Positions 12,178-23,561 of a stretch of DNA of 64,000 bases are shown piece by piece. Both the position numbers and the translations under genes were made by a program. The notes under the pieces are model-generated. The model had not been told where the DNA came from and searched no databases. It worked only from the letters and a program-made list of their open reading frames with translations. The DNA is taken from contig OZ014418.1 of the NCBI GenBank assembly GCA_963965975.1, positions 7,543,275 through 7,607,274 of the forward strand, given 5' to 3'. Position 1 is the stretch's first letter. The number at the start of each line of letters is the position of its first letter. The DNA is from Xestospongia bergquistia. Taxonomy: Eukaryota; Porifera; Demospongiae; Haplosclerida; Petrosiidae.

Positions 12178-14142
12178 TCACCAATAATAAATTATTCATT
12201 GTTCCTGAGATAATAGGTGATGCCGTGTGGAGTCATTTAACTACTGATGATGATCATATTATAGCAATTGCCATTACAATTAAAAGTTTAAACCATTTAT
12301 TACTTCAATATTTAAGTAATGGTCTTATGTCTGTCTGCTGTTTTCCTGCAGTTGTGGATTTATTAAAACATACTTTTGAATTTTTTCTATTTTTTTCAGA
12401 ACATAAAGTAGAAAGTCATTTATATTATGCACAGTGCTATGCTGATATTATAGTTTTAGAAGAACTTTGCAAATTGGTATGGGTGGAAGACCGCCATGCA
12501 AATGTACTTCCAGAAAAAAAGATGGCTCAGTCTTATGTGTCATCTGACAGCCATGTCAAAGTACCTTCTTCTAATGTATCATCTGATATTCATTTCAATT
12601 TACGAAAGGAAAAGACACTATCATTTGACAGCCTTGCCAATCTACCTCAAGAAATGGAGAAAACCCTAGTCTTTACATTAAATGACAATGTACCTCAAGA
12701 AATAGAGAAAACCACAGCCTTTGACAATGTACCTCAAGAAATGGAGAAAACCACAGTCTTTACATCAAATGACAATGTACCTCAAGAAATGGAGAAAACC
12801 ACAGCCTTTACATCAAATGACAATGTACCTCAAGAAATGGAGAAAACCCCAGTCTTTACATCAAATGACAATGTACCTCAAGAAATGGAGAAAACAACAG
12901 TCTTTACATCAAATGACACTGTACCTCAAGAAACAAAGAAAACCCCAGAAGGTGACAACCATACTTGTGATTATTTGGGTGAAGAAAATAATGCTGCAGG
13001 TGACCTCGATGGTATCATATATTCAATTGTTCCTGAAATACATCCGGATATTCAAAATTTATTGTGTCAGTCACAATTACTTTATGATGCATTCTATTAC
13101 TCAGAGATGGAGTGCATATTAACAGAGTGTCTCCAGCTGTGTACTATACCACAAGAAACTGCTCTAGTATCATTTGGTATTGGTCTTGCATGTTATGAAC
13201 AGAAGAAGTATGAAGAAGCTATTCAACATTTACAAGAGAGTGAAGGGAAATTGCAAGAATGCTATCGTCTTGATCCTGACCCCACCCACCTTAGTGAGAT
13301 ATCTTATTGTAGAGTGTATATGGGAGAAGTAGAGATTGCTCAGAGTCATTATTCTGCTGCTGTTGATCATTTTCATGTAGCATTGAAGACACATCAATCA
13401 CACGTCCCAGTTATTCAAAAATGTTTTCAGTTACCAGAACTCTCATTATCTGCTAAAACATTAAAACTTGCTTTAGCTCTTCGTTGTAATAATCAAGTAG
13501 CAGATTCTGAGAGATACTATAGAAAAGCTTTATTATGTGATGATGCTACTCTAATACCAGAAGACATGTCTGTATTGAGTAAACTAAGTCAAGGGTGTTG
13601 TTATGGAGATATTGTTTGTCTAGCTTCAAGTGAGGATGAAAACGAAAGTTACCAAACTAGGCCAATTTATAAGTCACTCTGGTTTTCAGAGGTGCATGTA
13701 GATAAGTATTTAAAATTGTCATGTACCGATTATTTTATTGAATTCCATGCTTTAATTAAGGCGATGTATTACAATGCACGCAGAGCTTCATTCTGTTTTT
13801 ATGAATGTTATTTTCTATTTCTCAGGTGCTACTACTTTTTTGGATGAACATGCTTTACTTAGCCTATTAGTGGATATTGACAGCAAGTGGTATGAAATAG
13901 GTTTAAGTTTAAAACTTAAATACAATTTTTTACATGGTTTGAATGGTGAACGATTTAGCAACACTGTCAAACTATCTTATGTAATTAATAAGTGGATTAC
14001 TAGTGCTGATTCACAAGATATTACATGGGAGACAATAATATCTGCCATTGAGGGGCCTTTTGTTGATGATAAACAGATAAGTAGGAAAATACATAAATAT
14101 CTCACTGATCAACTTAAGAATGGTGGGCCGACAATGTCCTGA
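12144..14142 (+). CDS. Array gene A4: repeats - TPR - CHAT remnant - Death domain
   Basis: The best model joins 12144-13629 to 13826-14142 (donor GTGAGG, acceptor TTTCTCAG, phase 1), about 600 aa. The 5' end is uncertain. The first residues (KLFIVPEIIGDAVWSHLTT) are the C-terminus of an NB-ARC-like module homologous to A5, in the frame that A3 loses. Residues about 162-269 are 16-aa repeats of the DNVPQEMEKTTVFTSN type. TPR residues (YYSEMECILTECLQLC to SERYYRKALLCDDAT) follow. The chain then jumps to IPEDMSVLSKLSQGC, the segment that follows CHAT in A3 and A5, so about 2.2 kb including the catalytic core is missing. The last exon encodes a Death-fold domain: DIDSKWYEIGLSLKL, VINKWITSADSQDITWETI, then KIHKYL. 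It may be an independent gene or the 3' part of A3. Confidence 0.6.
12628..12950 (+). repeat. 48-bp coding minisatellite in A4
   Basis: About seven units encode DNVPQEMEK plus 4-7 variable residues (TTVFTSN, TTAFTSN, TPVFTSN). One unit is shortened to 13 residues, and the length change preserves the reading frame. The same 16-residue unit, more diverged, builds the long array in A5. The protein segment is likely disordered. Confidence 0.9.
13826..14142 (+). other. Death-domain exon of A4
   Basis: The exon reads LDEHALLSLLVDIDSKWYEI, then LKLKYNFLHGL, KLSYVINKWITS, ITWETIISAIEGP and ISRKIHKYLTDQ. The spaced W...IG..L...L...W......TW..I pattern matches Death-superfamily six-helix domains. No other array member carries such an exon within this window. 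Confidence 0.65.
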
Positions 14143-14284
14143 GCTCAATTTTTTGACAGACTATTAATAACTATGTTTTAATTGTTGTATTAAAATACTT
14201 GTCAATCATAAACCCATATAATATATTTATTTTCCCCTTTTTCATTAAAAAATTATAGTCTGTTCCTTCTTTTGATAGACCCTC

Positions 14285-14439
14285 TTGTATATGTTCCTCA
14301 ACTCTATCAACAGATCTGAGAATGTTAGGCTAATGTAATGTTTTAAGATTAAAGTCTTAAATCTAGTTTGTTTGATCTGATAATAAGTATATGTAAATAT
14401 AAAATTGTTAATAGTGGGGTTACCTCATTATTGGATTTG
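14285..14439 (-). pseudogene. Decayed SCYL1 5' exon fragment, proximal part
   Basis: This stretch aligns by eye with 2424-2580 of SCYL1 (CCTCAACTC, ATCAACAGATCTGAGAATGTTAGG, and GGGGTTACCTCATTATTGGATTTGTTA). Deletions break the [16 protein letters not shown] exon. It continues beyond the inserted element at 15051. Confidence 0.75.
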
Positions 14440-14443
14440 TTAA

Positions 14444-15046
14444 CCTCGCTGTGCGTGGGCGCATAGCGAGTAGTGTGTATGTGTGTGTCTGTTACCCAGG
14501 CAAATGGCTTTGAACTGCTTTAACTCGGCAAATACGGCACTGGTAGCCACCAAACTATAGTGGATAGTAGCAAAACTTCTGCACTTCTTAAGAATACTGC
14601 CAAAAGGAGTGTCAAACGAACAAAAAGCTTTAAAAGTCTGAAAAACCTTTGAAAAAAGCACAGCTTTCAGTGAAGACTCGAAAATTCAATAAAAATCTCC
14701 TGCATACAGCTTATGACATTTTCTAACTTTTTAAAGTGAGAATTTTTGCAAAAATACTTTTTTGGAAAGTTATGACAGTTTTACTAACTTTTGGCAGTTA
14801 TCTTTGTCGATACATTGAGCGCGAACTAAAAATGCTAGCACCATAGCTGTCATTGGGAAATGACTAACTTTTACTGAGAAGTTGGAAAGTATTGGACCTT
14901 TTGTCAATTAGAGTGCAAAGTACCCAGTAGACGCACTAAAGTTTTTTCCCTTTGATTGAAAAAAATGCTGAGTCATCAACAATCATCTTGCGCATCACGT
15001 GACTCGAGGAGGCTAAAGAACGCCTCTGGATAAGACTGCAGCGAGG
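14444..15046. mobile_element. 603-bp non-autonomous DNA transposon with TTAA target duplication
   Basis: The segment is flanked by TTAA on both sides (14440-14443 and 15047-15050). It has inverted ends CCTCGCTG and CAGCGAGG, and interrupts the SCYL1 fragment exactly where the parental sequence is continuous. TTAA target duplication is typical of the piggyBac superfamily. The perfect terminal inverted repeat is only 8 bp. The left end contains a further palindrome (CTCGCT to AGCGAG at 14445-14469). It has a higher GC content than its surroundings and no transposase frame, so it is a MITE-like element. Confidence 0.75.
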
Positions 15047-15050
15047 TTAA

Positions 15051-15180
15051 GCACTTTAGTACATTTCATTAGGAAAGTGCTAGCACTAGATCATTGTTTG
15101 ACTTATAATAAACAAAGATTATCATAGTTTTTAATAATGATATTAAGAGGATAATAATATCATTTCATGATAATGTGATT
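15051..15180 (-). pseudogene. Decayed SCYL1 5' exon fragment, distal part
   Basis: TAGCACTAGATCATTGTTTG followed by an AATAAACAAAG stretch corresponds to 2594-2640 of SCYL1 (the PNNDPVL exon and its adjoining intron). It is the continuation of the fragment left of the transposable element. No open frame remains. Confidence 0.65.
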
Positions 15181-15189
15181 ATTGGTAGA

Positions 15190-15562
15190 GATGCATATTA
15201 AAATAAACAATACTGTACTGACAGACTGATTTTGAAGACTGGAAAACCACTGGCAGTTGGAACTATGTCATATAACAAAGCAGCTGGTTGGGATGAAGGT
15301 CATTTTATCACAGGACATTACTGAAAACCAGTGTTTATTACTGATGTAATTATCCTGTTTAAACATTTCACTAAAAAAATCTTAAGTTGCTTTTATAGAC
15401 AATAATATATTGCATCAGAATGGTTATAGTTTGTAATGACTTTGGATGCAAACATGATATCTCTACATTACTATCACCAGTGAAGGTTGAAGTATTAGGA
15501 GTAGAAATCCGAGATAGAATGACGGGAAGAGCTGAAGAAAAAAACCATGATGAAAACATTTG
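15190..15562 (+). pseudogene. Decayed copy of array gene A1
   Basis: Reading + frames in pieces gives NKAAGWDEGHF (compare LAGWDEGDE of A1), then CNDFGCKHDISTLLSPVKVE and DRMTGRAEEKNHDENI with a stop. The latter match the tails of A2 (CNDCKTDRHGVYKLPSVKVE, RRRAEEKRKELRDSSDEDT) and A1. Stops and deletions separate the pieces. Its position after a SCYL1 fragment mirrors the intact SCYL1 to A1 order at 2400-4020. Confidence 0.75.
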
Positions 15563-15652
15563 ACTCTATTTTAATTTGGGGGAGGAGAGTTAAAACTTGT
15601 CGCGTCATCTGGGCGGGGACTTAGTTATTGCTGTGGCGACACACCGAGAGTG

Positions 15653-18600
15653 ATGGTCTTAAAGTACGCTATTATAGCACAAAGAGTCGGTAAAAAAGAT
15701 TCTCATTCAGAGTATTACTTGGAGTATGATACTATTAATCAATATTTTAAGCAAGTGCAAGTCAACATTGGTGAACCACAACATGGAACTAAACAAATTA
15801 CAGAAAAATCAGTTAACACAGACCATAGCAAGAAGTATAGAAACCATATGAGAAACAAAACTGCTATACATCCATCAACATATCCACTGAAAGTAATCAA
15901 TTTCATTCAGAAAGTAATCAAAAGGCAACAGAAACACTATTCCAGTTATTACTATGATTTAATGACAAAATTTCGTGATACACATGCTGTCCTTTCTACT
16001 GTAGTCCCTTCAGAAATATTAGATGTATGTTTATGTTGCTATATGTTGTGTTAAATTTATATACCTGTTATTTAAACAGCTGAAGTCTTGTAATGATGTC
16101 AAACTGGATAGTAGCACTTCTTATCAAGAAGTAAACTCACATAAAATGTGTCCTTTTACAATTACTGTTATTATTATAGATACTTATACCGATCCAACAA
16201 TTATTGAAGGAATATCAACATTTAAATAGGATCTTAACTTTTTCAAATTTGAAGATAGAACACACACAGGTATGTTTCTAACATGCATATCATCCTAGTT
16301 ATTACCATTATTATCATCTATCTATTTCTTTATTCATGTCTTGTGACTTAGATAGCATCCAAGGTGGTGACTTAGCTTATTGATAATATTCATAGTCGTA
16401 GTATAATACCTAATATAAATTTGTGAAAGCTAATTAAGTCAAAGTAACTATTAGTAAGCATTTTACATTGCGTGCCAGGCATTCAGTCATCTTTTCAGAC
16501 CATGTGGTATATATATATATTATTATGTCCACTTTCCCAATTTTTATATATTGTGATATGCAACTTTGAGAGCAACAAAATGAAAGTAAATCAGTATATA
16601 TAACAAGCAATGAATTTATTAAACCTAACCATGAGTGTAGAGTGTGACTGATAATGCTTGAAGCTTCTTGCTAGCTTGCTTTTCTTACAATCTTTGTAGC
16701 TCTAGTCAATGTTTCACTATAATATTGGTATCTTCCAAAACAATTATAGGATAATTTTTCAATTACAATCTTGTTAGAAGGGTTTCTTTTATCATAAACC
16801 TCATTGTCATGCACTAATTCATTGAAGCTCTGTTATGATGGATTTACCATTCAAGCCTTTCCAAGTATAGTAAGTATCATCTCTATAACTTACATAGCAA
16901 GTAACATTATAGAAGACGATTTTTGGCATCTGTCACAAATATTTGGTTGCTAAAAACCTACCACATATGAATTATGACTATCTAAAAAGCTATAGCTGGG
17001 TAACACATATATAGAAACCAAACTACAGTAACCTCACTTACACATAAGTGCAAAATAGAGCTGTGAATAATATGAATAGCATGAAATTGTGTTGAATAGG
17101 TATCTTAATATATGTCATTTAGGGTATGTTATTGATGTCAAAGAACCTAGCTGTTTTTGAGGGAGTGCCCATAGAAATTGTAAGTTTTTAACAGGTACAT
17201 GTATGTTAGTTTAATGCATGTCATGTTAGGTTTTGTTATGGGAGCTAAAATGGTCAAATCAACAGCATTCTCATGATTACATGCTAACTTCTTCAAAGAA
17301 AGAATTTTTTATACAAGTAAATATCTAGCAACCATGCCATGTAATGTATTTGTGATATAATTGGAATTTTTCATTAATGCTACAAAAATGTCCAGATTTT
17401 TTTGTAATATTTTGACTTTTTTCAAGTGGAATAATTAATTATGTATGTATGTTTCAATTTGGCAGAGCTTATTATATATAATTAATGTATATTATTTAGA
17501 TTTCAACAATAATACTGGATCTTCAAGCCAGGAAATTAGACAAGATAACTTGTGAGGAATATATTGATAAGCGTTTTTATGTGCTATATCAATATAATAT
17601 TGACAGTCTCCTTAATAACACAGATCAGATATCCCTGTCACATACTTCTACACTTATTTTGAAGAACTTTTATGAAGCCTTAATTTTCTTTAAATATCTG
17701 CTCAATCATCTACAAGTAGCAGTTTTTATTGTAGCATTATATCTTAATGTAAACCAGTGTTTCCAAGGAGAAGATGGCAATTTCCCCTCTTTGGAGGGCA
17801 ATGTTCATGAAGATGACTGTTCAGATGAAATGTTTCCATCTTATGTGTTGGACCGAAGTGATACCAGTGTACCTCAACAAACTCTAGCTTGTATGTCAAA
17901 TAATAATGTACCTAAAGAAATGGAGAAAACCTCAGCTTTTATGTCATATGAAGAAGTAACTCAAAAAAAGAAGAAAAACCCTGATTTTGTGAAAAAAGTC
18001 AATGCATTTTCAAAAAATGAGAAAATTCCAGTCTTTGAGTCAAATAACAATGTACCTCAAGAAATGGAGAGAGAAACAGCCTCTACATTAAGTGATGATG
18101 TACTTCATGAAATGGAGAAAACCCCAGCCTCTGCATCAAATGACAATGTACATCATGAAATGGAGATAACTGATACCTTTACTTTAAATGACAGTGTACC
18201 TCAAGAAATGGAGAGAAAAACAGCCTCGACATTAAGTGATGATGTACTTCATGAAATGGAGAAAATCCCAGCCTCTGCATCGAATGACAATGTACATCAT
18301 AAAATGGAGATAACTGATACCTTTACTTTAAATGACAGTGTACCTCAAGAAATGGAGAAAAAAATAGCCTCGACATTAAGTGGTGATATACTTCATGAAA
18401 TGGAGAAAACCCCAGCCTCTGCATCGAATGACAATGTACATCATAAAATGGAGATAACTGATACCTTTACTTTAAATGACAGTGTACCTCAAGAAATGGA
18501 GAGAAAAACAGCCTCGACATTAAGTGATGATGTACTTCATGAAATGGAGAAAATCCCAGCCTCTGCATCGAATGACAATGTACATCATAAAATGGAGATA

Positions 18601-21600
18601 ACTGATACCTTTACTTTAAATGACAGTGTACCTCAAGAAATGGAGAAAAAAATAGCCTCGACATTAAGTGGTGATATACTTCATGAAATGGAGAAAACCC
18701 CAGCCTCTGCATCAAATGACAATGTACATCATGAAATGGAGATAACTGATACCTTTACTTTAAATGACAGTGTACCTCAAGAAATGGAGAAAAATGCAGC
18801 CTCGACATTAAGTGATGATGTACCTCATGAAATGGAGAAAACCCCAGCCTCTGCATCGAATGACAATGTACATCATAAAATGGAGATAACTGATACCTTT
18901 ACTTTAAATGACAGTGTACCTCAAGAAATGGAGAAAAAAATAGCCTCGACATTAAGTGGTGATATACTTCATGAAATGGAGAAAACCCCAGCCTCTGCAT
19001 CGAATGACAATGTACATCATAAAATGGAGATAACTGATACCTTTACTTTAAATGACAGTGTACCTCAAGAAATGGAGAAAAATGTAGCCTCGACATTAAG
19101 TGATGATGTACCTCAAGAAATGGAGAAAAACGCAGCAGGTGTCAACCATACTTGTGATTATTTGGGTGAAGAAAATAATGTTACAGGTGACCTCCATTGT
19201 ATTTCATGTTCAATTATTGCTGAGGTACATCCAGATATTCAGAATTTATTGTGTCAGTCACAATTACTTTATGATGCATTGTATTACTCAGAGATGGAGT
19301 GCATATTAACAGAATGTCTCCAGCTGTGTACTATACCACAAGAAACTGCTCTAGTATCATTTGGTATTGGTCTTGCATGTTATGAACAGAAGAAGTATGA
19401 AGAAGCTATTCAACATTTACAAGAAAGCGAAGGGAAATTGCAAGAATGCTATCGTCTTGATCCTGATCCCACCCACCTTAGTGAGATATCTTATTGTAGA
19501 GTGTATATGGGAGAAGTAGAGATTGCTCAGAGTCATTATTCTGCTGCTGTTGATCATTTTCATGTAGCAGTAGAGACACATCAATCACACATCCCAGTTA
19601 TTCAAATATCTTTTCAGTTATCAAAACTCTCATTATCTGCTAAAACATCAAAACTTGCTTTAGCTCTTCGTTGTGCCAATCAAGTAGCAGATTCTGAGAG
19701 ATACTATAGAAAAGCTTTATTATGTAATGATGCCACACCTTCTGATATTATATCTGCTAAAACTAGTCTTGGTAACTTGTTACACAGTGTAGGAGATCAT
19801 GAGAGAGCTGTTGAAGAATATATTGCTGCTATTGAGAAAGCTGAAGTTGAAAATGATGCTCTTTCTCAAGCTTGGACTCATGGTAACCTTGGTAACACAT
19901 ACCTCAGCCTTGGTAAGTATGAACAAGGTCTTTATTATCTCCAGAAATCACTTGAGCTTACAACAATTCATGAACCTACTCCATCAGCTATTAGTCGAGC
20001 CCTTAACAATCTAGGTACAGCTTATCAAGCTTTGTCTAAATTAGATGAAGCTGAAAGCTATTATGATGAAGCTTTATCTCAAGCCATATTTGGTAATGAT
20101 CAGATTGGTCAAGCTCGGGCCTACGGTAATATAGGTAATCTGTACATGTTACAGAAGAATCAAGAGAGAGCTATACCACATTATAGTGAAGTATTGAGAC
20201 TTAGTAAAGATCGTTCAACAGTTTATGTTGCTTATCATAATCGAGGTTGTGCATTCTTTGATCTTGCAGAAAAGAGAAAGAGAGAGCAATTTAGTAATTG
20301 TCCAAGAAGAGAATATCAGTACATAGCATGGGGTCCTAATACTAGTGACCTTGAATGTAAGCATTATCAAGATGAGTTAGAAGATAATATTGTCCAATTA
20401 TACAAGCAGGGTCTCTCGGATTTTAAAAAGGTCATCAAAAATCATGAGAGTACATTTACTAATATCAATTCATCTGCAAAAGGTCTCAATTTATTTGTAT
20501 GTCTCTTTGAAGCTAATGCTAAAACCTTCTTACGAGCTCAAGACTGTGCTTTTAATCTAAATGACCATCATCTTGCCTTACTATTTGCTGAGCAATGTCG
20601 TTCTCGCACACTTGGGGAACTACTCTTGCAACGAAAAATGCATCAGCTTAAAGTTCCATTTCGAGCTCCACTTACTCTTGATCAGGTGGTATCAATTTTA
20701 CGTCTTCAAGATCCTTTTGTTCCTGTGGTAATGTTATCGTACACAGGAACTCGTCTCCTAGTCTGGGTCTTGGTCTTTGATGGTAAGGAAGTATCAATGA
20801 ATATGATTGAGCAGGAGCCAAATGATGATCTATTTGAGGGTAAGTCCCTGGATATGTATCTTCGTTATAGCATTAATGAGCTGTTAACGGGTGATTTGGA
20901 ACTTTATGGTGAGGAAAAGAAAGCTTCCAATAAAATTAAGGATGACAAACAATCTATGTCTCTTGAGGAGGACAGTAATAAGTTAAGTGATAGTGAAGAT
21001 GAGGCCAAAGAAAAGAAAGATGACAAAGGCTCTTTTAATGCGTCACCTGTTACTTCTCACTCCAAAGAAGATATTTTGACACGATTATATAAAATAGTTA
21101 TTGAACCAGTACAGGCTATTATTAAGGGGATGACTCCAGATAGCCAATGTCCTCTGAAAAAGATCATTCTTATTCCTGATAGCAGTACAAAAATGATACC
21201 ATTTCCAGCTCTCAGTGATCGAAACAATGAAATATATTTTGGAGATACTTATGCTCTTCAATTTGCCCCTTCACTGCTTGTACTTGGAGTGATGGCTCAG
21301 ACCACACCCACTGTTATTAAAATCTCTTCTGATTGTCGTACCATATGTATTGTTGGTGACCCATATACACCTCCATTTAAATTTAAAGATGAAAAATGGA
21401 TATTAGGTCCATTACCTCATGCAAGAAGAGAAGCTCAAAGTGTTGGGCATTACATGAAGACCACACCCCTCATTGATGAAGAACCAACAAAAGAAGTTGT
21501 TTTGTCTAGACTTCGTCAAGCCAAACTCATCCATTTAGCTACACATGGTTCAGCTAGTCATGCTTTCATTGTTCTAGCTGGTACACGCTACAATATTCAG

Positions 21601-23561
21601 TCCACTATGGTATCAACACGTTTTATAGAGAATGAAAATCGTATCTTACTTTATGCTTCTGATGTAGAGTCTATCCAGTTACAACCATCACTTGTTGTAT
21701 TAAGTTCATGTGATTCTGGTCGTGGAGTATTTAAAGGTGATGATGTTCAAGGAATGGCACGAGCATTTCTTCTCTCTGGAGCACAGGCAGTGCTAACATC
21801 ATTGTGGAAAGTTCCTGATCAAAGTGGTTGTTATTTTATGCAGTATTTCTATCGATATATGTTAGATGGATATACTAGCAGTGAAGCATTACAAAAAGCA
21901 AGTCTTAGCATTCGTGGTTGCCTAATGTTCTCACAATACATTCATTGGGGAGGTTATCAGCTAACAGGAAAAGATGTCAAGATAGAAATTGAAGTTATAC
22001 CTGAAGACAAGTCTGTATGGAGTAATCTAGGTCGAACTTGTTCTCCTTTCCCTCGTCTTGATAAACTATTGTTACTAGAGAAGAATCTTTTGTCATTTGA
22101 TTATCAATATATCCAGGTAATTTATTTTATATTATTTATTATAACATTATAGTGTACACTTTTATATTATAGGTGATCAATGGTGCTGGTGGTGCAGATA
22201 TATCTGAACCTGTCATTGATTTTATTGCTAAACATCATAGTTGCTTTAACTCTATATTTTGGATAAATGCTAGCCATCCTCTTAATATTACTACTACTGT
22301 TAAGGATGTGATGGAGGTAAGAATTTGTAACACAAAGCTCTATTAGGTATTTTCATAGTGCAAGCTCAGTTGACTTAATTGCTATTATTTGCATATTTGT
22401 CCCTAGTGTAGAGTACATTCATGCTTAGCTAAACAAGACATGAATTTTTAATATTAAACATGGGATTGTATAGCAATGTCAGCATATGATGTTTTATGTT
22501 GTTTGCAGGTACTCACAGAACCTGCTCTAGTTATTGTAGATGATGTCACAGTGGATTGTCTGCCACATCTTAACCCTCTCTGTCAACATTATGATGTTAA
22601 AATGATTTTACTAACGCATTCTCCTACTGATAATATGAGTGCACAAATTGATGCAGTCTTACATAGAGGTACATCTCCAATAATATCAGTATCATCTCTT
22701 ACTGACCTACAAGTAACACAGAGATTGGTGTATACTTTAGTTAGTCAATTTAATCTCACTCCAAATAAATCTGATCAACGAGTTGTTTCTGACCTCACAT
22801 CATTATGCTGTGGTTCTCCTGTAATATTACGTCTAATGGAATCCTTGATGACACACTGTATGACAAAGGAGAATGATAGCTTAACAATGTGCCTTAACCT
22901 AATAGAAGAGAAGATGGATGGAGCACTAATATCTCAAGTTGACAGGAATCAGATTCAAGATAATGTTGATAATCTTAATATTCAACCTTCATTAGTAATC
23001 TCCAGTATATTGGGTTGTCTGATGGATATTGGGAGAATATCAACAGCTAGTCGCACTCTTCTAAACTGTTTATCTTCAATACGAGGAATTCCTTTACCTC
23101 TTGAGGTTATCACAGGTATAAAATGTGAAATAGAGAGCTGTTATACTGTGACAACATCGATAATTGAAGAGTTAAAACAATCTAACTGCTTATGTACATA
23201 CCCTTCTCCTGTAATTAGTTCTCATAATGACCCTTTGATGATCAATAGTAAATTGTTCATTGTTCCTGACATAATAGGTGATGCTGTGTGGAGTCATTTA
23301 ACTACTGATGATGATCGTATTACAGCAATTGCTATTACAACTAAAAGTTTAAACCATTTATCACTTCAATATGCAAACAACATTCCTATATCAACCTGTT
23401 ATCTTCCAGCAATTGTGGATTCTTTAAAACAATCTTGTGACAATCTCCTGTTAAATAATCTTGTACAAGAACCTCAATTAGAAGACCACTTGCATTATGC
23501 ACAGTGCTATGCTGATGTTATAGCTTTAGAAGAAATTGTAGAAGCACTAGTTAGAACGTGA
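15653..23561 (+). CDS. Array gene A5: repeat-rich TPR - CHAT protease - NB-ARC-like protein
   Basis: Exons 15653-16024, 16080-16130, 16180-16269, 17500-22116, 22173-22316 and 22509-23561, all phase 0 with GT-AG borders, give about 2108 aa. The N-terminus is helical and unlike that of A3. Residues about 352-714 are seven higher-order repeats of 48 aa. TPRs span about 746-1150 (THGNLGNTYLSLGKYEQGL, ALNNLGTAYQALSKLDEA). CHAT spans about 1230-1670 with His1520 (LATHGSASH) and Cys1575 (LSSCDSGRG). The NB-ARC-like module starts at 1711 with a degenerate P-loop GAGGADIS, then Walker B ALVIVDDV (Asp1769-1770), CCGSPVILRLM and a C-terminal helical part ending EIVEALVRT. It is the most complete array member. 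It is probably a cytosolic sensor-protease; substrate unknown. The join between 16269 and 17500 is the least certain. Confidence 0.85.
16270..17499 (+). other. Long AT-rich intron of A5 (1230 bp)
   Basis: It begins GTATGTTT and ends ATTATTTAG. It contains a short TATATATATAT run near 16509. I see no coding exon longer than about 15 bp, no repeat unit and no obvious element. A small unrecognised exon cannot be excluded. Confidence 0.5.
18043..19131 (+). repeat. 144-bp higher-order repeat array in A5
   Basis: Three diverged 48-bp sub-units (DSVPQEMERKTASTLS, DDVLHEMEKIPASASN, DNVHHKMEITDTFTLN) form a 144-bp unit repeated seven times, with a partial eighth. Successive ACTTTAAATGACAGTGTACC starts lie at 18181, 18325 and 18469. 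Alternate units carry MERKTAS and MEKKIAS, suggesting an even larger 288-bp period. The frame is kept throughout. Confidence 0.95.

Noticed and set aside
12721-13122. A + frame with TMYLKKWRKPQ repeats overlapping A4.
   Set aside because: It is the shifted frame of the 48-bp repeat. The sense frame continues into conserved TPR sequence, while this one ends without any recognisable domain.
14440-14661. Short minus-strand frame within the TTAA-flanked element, considered as a transposase piece.
   Set aside because: About 73 residues, no DDE-type motif or similarity that I recognise, and it spans the element border.
17660-17765. A transmembrane helix in A5 (LQVAVFIVALYLNV).
   Set aside because: The hydrophobic stretch is short, contains a possible GT donor (GTAGCA) and lies in an exon part without homology support. 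It may be intron or a poorly conserved linker. No clean alternative splice in the right phase was found either.
18043-19131. Regular direct repeats, considered as a CRISPR-like array or satellite DNA.
   Set aside because: Units are contiguous without unique spacers, encode protein in a single open frame and lie within an animal gene.
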